From Treponema sp. (GTDB lineage Bacteria; Spirochaetota; Spirochaetia; Treponematales; Treponemataceae): DNA of 35,025 bases. A program made the position numbers and the translations under genes. Below, in pieces: positions 31,324 through 35,025 of the stretch (positions are counted from its first letter, which is position 1; each line of letters begins with the position of its first letter). Location: the NCBI GenBank assembly GCA_017963165.1, contig JAGCTZ010000084.1, positions 1 through 35,025 on the forward strand. Reading direction: 5' to 3'. A model generated the notes under the pieces. It did not search any database. It saw only the letters and a program-made list of their open reading frames with translations, and had not been told where the DNA came from.

Positions 31324-32040
31324 TTATTTACCCTGTCCGTAATAAGCATTAGGACCATGTTTACGCATGTAATGCTTATTTACAATATAATCTGGAAGTG
31401 GTGTAGCCTCTGGATTAAGTGCAAGGGTGTTCAAAGCCATCTTACAGATTTCTTCAAGTACTGTTCCGTTATAAACAGCTTTTTCGGCATTTTTACCCCA
31501 GGCAAAAGGACCATGTCCACCGCACAAAACCATATTTACTTCGCTCGGATTAAGTCCAAGGTCAGCAAAATGCTTTACGATTAAAAGACCGGTTTCTTTT
31601 TCGTAATCGCTTTCAACAGCTTCGCGGCTCAAGTATGGAGTGCATGGAATTGCCTTTTGAATATGATCTGCATGAGTAGTTCCAAAAAGAGGTACGCTTC
31701 GAACTGCCTGTGCCCAGCTTACAGCAAAAGTTGAGTGGGTATGAATGATTCCGCCAACTTCTGCACCCTTATTTACTGCAAATTCTTTATATAAAACTGC
31801 GTGGGTTGGAGTGTCGCTCGAAGGATTCATGCTACCGTCGATTTTTTTGCCATCCAGGTCAATGATTACCATAGATTCCGGTGTAAGCTCTGGATATGGA
31901 ACTCCGGAAGGTTTTATTGCAAAAACGCCCTTGTCTTTATCAAAGGCAGAAACGTTTCCCCAGGTGTAGAGAGCCAGATGGTTCTCAGGTATTTTCATGT
32001 TAGCTTCGTAAGCCTGTTGTCGTATTGTTTCGTAAGTCAT
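31324..32040 (-). CDS. araD: L-ribulose-5-phosphate 4-epimerase
   Basis: Zinc-dependent class II aldolase-fold epimerase converting L-ribulose 5-phosphate to D-xylulose 5-phosphate, linking arabinose breakdown to the pentose phosphate pathway. Recognisable segments are GNVSAFDKDKGVFAIKPSG (phosphate site), SSDTPTHAVLYKEF, the zinc ligands in IHTHSTFAVSWAQA, TTHADHIQKAIPCT and CGGHGPFAWGK. The length of 238 residues is normal. AAAAAGGAATTATT before the ATG supports the start. It lies downstream of a ribulokinase-like gene, separated by a REP-like pair, and together they catalyse successive steps. An isomerase (araA) is not in the window. Confidence 0.95.
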   Translation of the reverse strand: MTYETIRQQAYEANMKIPENHLALYTWGNVSAFDKDKGVFAIKPSGVPYPELTPESMVIIDLDGKKIDGSMNPSSDTPTHAVLYKEFAVNKGAEVGGIIHTHSTFAVSWAQAVRSVPLFGTTHADHIQKAIPCTPYLSREAVESDYEKETGLLIVKHFADLGLNPSEVNMVLCGGHGPFAWGKNAEKAVYNGTVLEEICKMALNTLALNPEATPLPDYIVNKHYMRKHGPNAYYGQGK

Positions 32041-32059
32041 AATAATTCCTTTTTATGCG

Positions 32060-32118
32060 CCCTTCGACAAGCTCAGGGACCACAAAAAGCAAATGGGGTC
32101 CCTGAGCCTGTCGAAGGG
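32060..32118. repeat. Inverted pair of REP-like repeats
   Basis: Two copies of the same ~22-bp unit face each other (32060-32081 and 32097-32118), differing by one base, with a 15-bp spacer, in the kinase-araD gap. They could form a cruciform or an mRNA hairpin that sets relative expression or stability of the two genes. Confidence 0.85.
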
Positions 32119-32125
32119 TTATTAG

Positions 32126-33727
32126 TTATAGGCACTCTACTGCTGCCTTCTCAATGTTCAGTCCTTTCATATATCTTTCAAAGAAGATATTGAATGATTC
32201 AACAAGCTCTGCTTCAGGTGCAGAAGTTGTCTTTTTGCAGCTTCCGAATACTTCGCTGTTCAGGAAATCAGGCAGCACCTTGCCTTTACTGTCAGCAGAG
32301 TAGGCGGCCAGAAGTGCCATACCCCATGGACCACCTTCACCTGCAGTTTCCATAGCGCTAACACTAGTTTTCATAGCAGCAGCCATATATTTAAGACCGG
32401 CTTCAGTCTTAAAATATCCTCCGGCTCCAGTCATGCTTTCTACAGGAACCTTTTCCTTATCATAAAGAATGTCCATACCAGCACGGAGCGCACCAAGCGA
32501 AGCAAACATCTGAACACGCATAAAATTTGCAATGTTAAATTTTGCGTTTTCAGCTCGTGCAAAAAGAGGACGACCCGAAGTAAAGCCGGTAATTGTTTCA
32601 CCGGAAAGATAGTTATAGGCAAGAAGTCCACCGCAATCCTTGTCAGCTTCAAGAGATTTATTAATCAAATCATCAAAGAATTTGCCAACTTTTGGAGTGT
32701 TTTCTTCGCCGCACATTGTAACTGCAACCTCGCGGAACAAATCCATCCAGTAGTTATGTTCGCCTGTACAGTTGTTACAGTGAACCATAGCAACAGGATA
32801 ACCGTCTGGAGTAGTAACAATATCAATAATGCCTGGATAAACATTAGAAAGGTCTTTTTCCAGAACAACCATGCTGAATACAGAAGTTCCGGCACTAATG
32901 TTACCAGTCTTAGCCTTTACACTGTTTGTAGCAGCCATACCGGTGCCTGCATCTCCTTCAGGAGGACAGAAAGGAATACCAGCTTCCAGGTCTCCGCTAG
33001 GATCAAGAAATTTAGCACCAGCTTCGGTAAGAGTACCAGCAGCTTCACCGGCCATCAAAACCTTAGGGAAAACATCATTAATCTTAAAGCCGTATTTAGA
33101 AACTTCAGGAAGGGCTTCAAATTTTGCAATGTAATCAGCATTGTAATCAGCCTTAGAACCGGCAAGTTTTACAGGGAACATACCAGATGCATCGCCAACA
33201 CCAATTACCTTCTTACCGGTAAGCATATAGTGAATATAAGCAGCAAGAGTATAAACATTCTTAATCTGTGGAACATGAGCTTCATTTTTAAGAATAGCCT
33301 GATAAAAATGAGAAATAGACCATCGCTCAGGTACAGGAAAATTAAAAAGCTCCGAAAGCTTAAGAGAAGCTTCACCGGTAATAGTATTTCTCCAGGTTCT
33401 AAACGGAACAAGAAGCTTTTCATCTTTGTCAAAAGCAAGATAACCGTGCATCATTGCACTAATTCCACCAGCCTTGAATTTTGAAAGCTTAATACCGTAT
33501 TTTTCCTGAACATCTTTTTTAAGGGCTGCATAGCAATCCTTAAGCCCCTGATGAATCTGCTCCAGTGGATAAGTCCAGATGCCGTTTTCAAGGGAGTTTT
33601 CCCAAGTGTAAGAACCACCAGCAATTGGTTCATATTTTTCGTTAATCAACACAGCCTTAATACGTGTTGAACCAAATTCAATACCTAAAACAGCCTGTCC
33701 GGCAGCAATCAAATCTTTATTTTCCAT
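32126..33727 (-). CDS. FGGY-family carbohydrate kinase, probably L-ribulokinase
   Basis: A 533-residue sugar kinase. Its N-terminal phosphate loop is VLGIEFGSTRIKAVLI, with GISAMMHGYLAFD following (substrate side). The second domain contains CPPEGDAGTGMAATNS and GNISAGTSVFSMVV, and GAGGYFKTEAGLKYMAA forms the adenosine site, the usual FGGY order. Association with araD makes L-ribulose the likely substrate, giving L-ribulose 5-phosphate. It resembles the non-classical ribulokinases of gut Bacteroidetes rather than the E. coli AraB type, as far as I can judge by eye; a xylulokinase assignment is the main alternative. AAAGGATTAATAAA precedes the ATG, with a TATAAT -10 shortly upstream. Confidence 0.88.
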   Translation of the reverse strand: MENKDLIAAGQAVLGIEFGSTRIKAVLINEKYEPIAGGSYTWENSLENGIWTYPLEQIHQGLKDCYAALKKDVQEKYGIKLSKFKAGGISAMMHGYLAFDKDEKLLVPFRTWRNTITGEASLKLSELFNFPVPERWSISHFYQAILKNEAHVPQIKNVYTLAAYIHYMLTGKKVIGVGDASGMFPVKLAGSKADYNADYIAKFEALPEVSKYGFKINDVFPKVLMAGEAAGTLTEAGAKFLDPSGDLEAGIPFCPPEGDAGTGMAATNSVKAKTGNISAGTSVFSMVVLEKDLSNVYPGIIDIVTTPDGYPVAMVHCNNCTGEHNYWMDLFREVAVTMCGEENTPKVGKFFDDLINKSLEADKDCGGLLAYNYLSGETITGFTSGRPLFARAENAKFNIANFMRVQMFASLGALRAGMDILYDKEKVPVESMTGAGGYFKTEAGLKYMAAAMKTSVSAMETAGEGGPWGMALLAAYSADSKGKVLPDFLNSEVFGSCKKTTSAPEAELVESFNIFFERYMKGLNIEKAAVECL

Positions 33728-33746
33728 TTTATTAATCCTTTTACCA

Positions 33747-33752
33747 TATTAT
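33747..33752 (-). promoter_or_regulatory. Probable -10 element of the kinase-araD operon
   Basis: A perfect TATAAT on the minus strand about 20 bp before the kinase ATG; the -35 region (TTTATT, 16-17 bp away) is poor, which would fit an activator-dependent sugar operon. Confidence 0.45.
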
Positions 33753-33814
33753 AACGCAAAACCGTGGAAAATAAATAGAAAATATTATTTAAAAAGTAGG
33801 AATTTTTTAAGCAA

Positions 33815-34025
33815 TTAGCTCTTAGCTTTTAGCTGTTAGCAGGAGGGGAAAGCCTTCCCCTGGCTCCAACCCGCTGCGCGGTTTTCCGCAACCCCTTCGC
33901 CTAGGGGCGCTGCGCCCCCTAAAACCCCCGCAAGTAAGTAAACCTAAAAATTGCGGTCGCAATTTTCTTAACGGTTTGCTATTTATCACCGCCCGCCAGC
34001 GGGCTTACTCACCCCTAAAACCCCT
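33815..34025. repeat. GC-rich island of hairpins and short repeats
   Basis: This forms the first part of the 33728-34479 gene-free stretch. It opens with four copies of the heptamer TTAGCTN (33815-33842). Hairpins follow: AGGGGAA/TTCCCCT (33844-33861), GGGGCGC/GCGCCCC (33904-33918), AAAATTGCG/CGCAATTTT (33947-33966) and GCCCGC/GCGGGC (33991-34004). The direct repeat CCCCTAAAACCCC brackets the last part (near 33916 and 34012). The GC content is far above that of the surrounding genome. No coding potential is seen. It probably represents a dispersed intergenic repeat family. Confidence 0.7.
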
Positions 34026-34048
34026 TAAATAAACATTTTTAATATAAT

Positions 34049-34399
34049 ACACGCGAAATGACAGACTCTTTTGTTTTCGCGTGTCTTTTTTCTTTCACAG
34101 GCTGCTTTGTTACACGCGAAATGGCTTTTCCCTTTATCATCGCGTGTCTTTTTACTTTCACAGGTTGCTTTGTTACACGCGAAACAAGTTTCCTCTTTGC
34201 TATCGCGTGTAATTTTACTTTCGCAGGCCGCTATGTTACACGCGAAATGGCTTTTCCCTTTATCATCGCGTGTCTTTTTACTTTCACAGGTTGCTTTGTT
34301 ACACGCGAAACAAACTTCCACTTTGATATCGCGTGTAATTTTACTTTCGCAGGCTGCTACGTTACACGCGAATCCTCAACAGAAGTCAAATCCGCGTGT
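34049..34399. repeat. 63-bp tandem repeat array with inverted ACACGCGA/TCGCGTGT boxes
   Basis: Five full 63-bp units (34058-34120, 34121-34183, 34184-34246, 34247-34309, 34310-34372) plus partial ends. ACACGCGAA occurs at 34049, 34112, 34175, 34238, 34301 and 34364, and the mirror TCGCGTGT at 34077, 34140, 34203, 34266 and 34329, with a degenerate sixth copy 63 bp on. Units 2 and 4 are identical and units 3 and 5 differ at six bases, giving a 126-bp higher-order period. Because 63 is divisible by three, several frames on both strands stay open as 21-residue repeats, but no start with a Shine-Dalgarno is evident. It is not a CRISPR: the variable segments themselves repeat. Confidence 0.9.
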
Positions 34400-34418
34400 C
34401 AAATGGATCTTTCTGTTT

Positions 34419-34464
34419 GTTTTCACATAGAAATTGAAAAATCTCAATTCTATGTGAAAAAACT
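34419..34464. terminator. Strong hairpin downstream of the partial gene
   Basis: TTTTCACATAGAAATTGA pairs with TCAATTCTATGTGAAAA across a short AT-rich loop, about 16 bases after the stop of the minus-strand gene. There is no clear U-run on the distal side, so it may be an mRNA-end stabiliser or a bidirectional terminator rather than a classical one. Confidence 0.45.
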
Positions 34465-34479
34465 GTAAACTCGTCCTTA

Positions 34480-35025
34480 TTATTCCTGCGTTATAGTTAT
34501 TGATGAAGGCATATCAGAAAAGTCTGTTTTATGAACAAAATTCTGGTATGTTATACCGGTTGTATCAAATGGATCATCTGATTTATATGGATATTTAATA
34601 TATACTTCATAAGAATTGTTTGTAAACCAACTTCCTTTAGGCTCTTGTTTAAACCATTCGCTTATATCACCAGTCACTTCTGCAGCCCCCGGGGTGTAAT
34701 CAATTTCAAAAGTCTTACTTGTGGAAGAATTTTCACCAGTTGAAATTTTATACATAAATTTGATACTAGCTTTAAAACCTTCTGGGAAAGGACTTATTCC
34801 AAGTACCGGAGGAATTGAAAAATCGACTGTCTGACCATTTTGAACAGCTGCAGGAGAATTTGTAATTACTGCTTCTCCCAAACCTCCTGTTGCTTTAACT
34901 GTACACTTGTTTGAGTGAGGGTAATAGGTATATTGTTCAGCTAAATAATAAAAACGGCTTTCCAGAGAATAGGTGTATTCTGTTCCGGCTTTTACAAAAT
35001 AATCAATAACAGGCTCACCCTTCAA
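34480..35025 (-). CDS. C-terminal part of a probable surface or exported protein (runs off the window)
   Basis: At least 181 codons with the stop at the left; the frame is open to the window edge, so the true N-terminus is probably outside. The sequence is Thr/Ser/Tyr/Asn-rich and beta-like (TEYTYSLESRFYYLAEQYTYYP, ASIKFMYKISTGENSSTSKTFEIDYTPG, SYEVYIKYPYKSDD) and reads like immunoglobulin-type or repeat domains of an extracytoplasmic protein. It ends SSITITQE, with no sorting signal or barrel-type terminal aromatic. I do not recognise the family. It lies next to the tandem-repeat array and GC-rich island, which separate it from the sugar operon. Confidence 0.7.
   Translation of the reverse strand: MKGEPVIDYFVKAGTEYTYSLESRFYYLAEQYTYYPHSNKCTVKATGGLGEAVITNSPAAVQNGQTVDFSIPPVLGISPFPEGFKASIKFMYKISTGENSSTSKTFEIDYTPGAAEVTGDISEWFKQEPKGSWFTNNSYEVYIKYPYKSDDPFDTTGITYQNFVHKTDFSDMPSSITITQE

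Noticed and set aside
31801..32193. A 130-codon plus-strand frame containing LRQAQGPQKANGVPEPVEG
   Set aside because: It is antisense to araD and the kinase, and its distinctive peptide is just the translated REP-like repeat pair.
32756..33484. A 242-codon plus-strand frame
   Set aside because: It is the antisense shadow of the FGGY kinase gene, which has clear family motifs.
34049..34399. Possible CRISPR array
   Set aside because: The 'spacers' are themselves repeated (two units identical), there are no cas genes, and the period is an exact 63 bp including the variable part; it is a tandem satellite.
34058..34468. Open frames of 98-136 codons over the 63-bp array
   Set aside because: They stay open only because 63 is a multiple of three; several frames on both strands are open at once, and none has a convincing start and Shine-Dalgarno.

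Overview
This AT-rich window looks like a chromosomal segment of a host-associated Treponema or a close spirochaete relative. The evidence is the mix of treponeme-style exported and lipid-anchored proteins, an anaerobic class III ribonucleotide reductase, a sugar kinase/epimerase pair and the general gene content. No rRNA or marker gene fixes the species, so this is inference. Nearly everything is ordinary chromosome; I see no prophage, insertion sequence or CRISPR-Cas.

Layout. Positions 1-268 hold a fold-back intergenic element. Positions 269-3559 (minus strand) carry rdgB, a sigma-factor-like protein, nrnA and a small exported protein. Positions 3637-4079 hold a CAT-anticodon tRNA with its own promoter and terminator, embedded in a ~315 bp inverted repeat. 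Positions 4080-8213 (minus) are an anaerobic dNTP-synthesis regulon: nrdR and a truncated nrdD under one promoter, then a small gene (glycyl-radical motif fused to a redoxin) plus nrdG under a second promoter. NrdR-box-like palindromes sit on both promoters. Positions 8334-10175 (minus) are lnt. Positions 10276-15031 (plus) run GHMP kinase, surE, a TPR protein and an exported TPR/beta-propeller/VWA protein. Positions 15065-22068 (minus) hold a membrane protein and a 1,689-codon frame joining DNA polymerase IV to an exported barrel-like protein. Positions 22182-27366 (plus) run a conserved unknown, a lipoprotein, trmB, ligA and a membrane-anchored unknown. Positions 27363-31250 (minus) are recO, recJ and an M23 peptidase. 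Positions 31324-33727 (minus) are a ribulokinase-like kinase and araD, punctuated by REP-like palindromes. Positions 33728-34479 are gene-free, with GC-rich hairpins and a 63-bp tandem array. A partial gene leaves the right edge.

The most interesting system is the class III ribonucleotide reductase. The 704-residue NrdD stops just after its C-terminal zinc-site cysteines and has no glycyl-radical motif. That motif (RIVGYYR...NKGK) instead begins a separate, well-translated 177-residue gene whose C-terminal half is a CPNC redoxin. Both pieces have charged helical extensions at the split. This suggests a two-polypeptide enzyme whose radical loop is supplied in trans together with its reductant, activated by NrdG and controlled by NrdR.

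Other points worth attention are the in-frame DinB/outer-membrane-like fusion, a ~150-residue DnaQ-like insertion inside RecJ, the tRNA-promoter-containing inverted repeat, and the 63-bp satellite with a 126-bp higher-order period.
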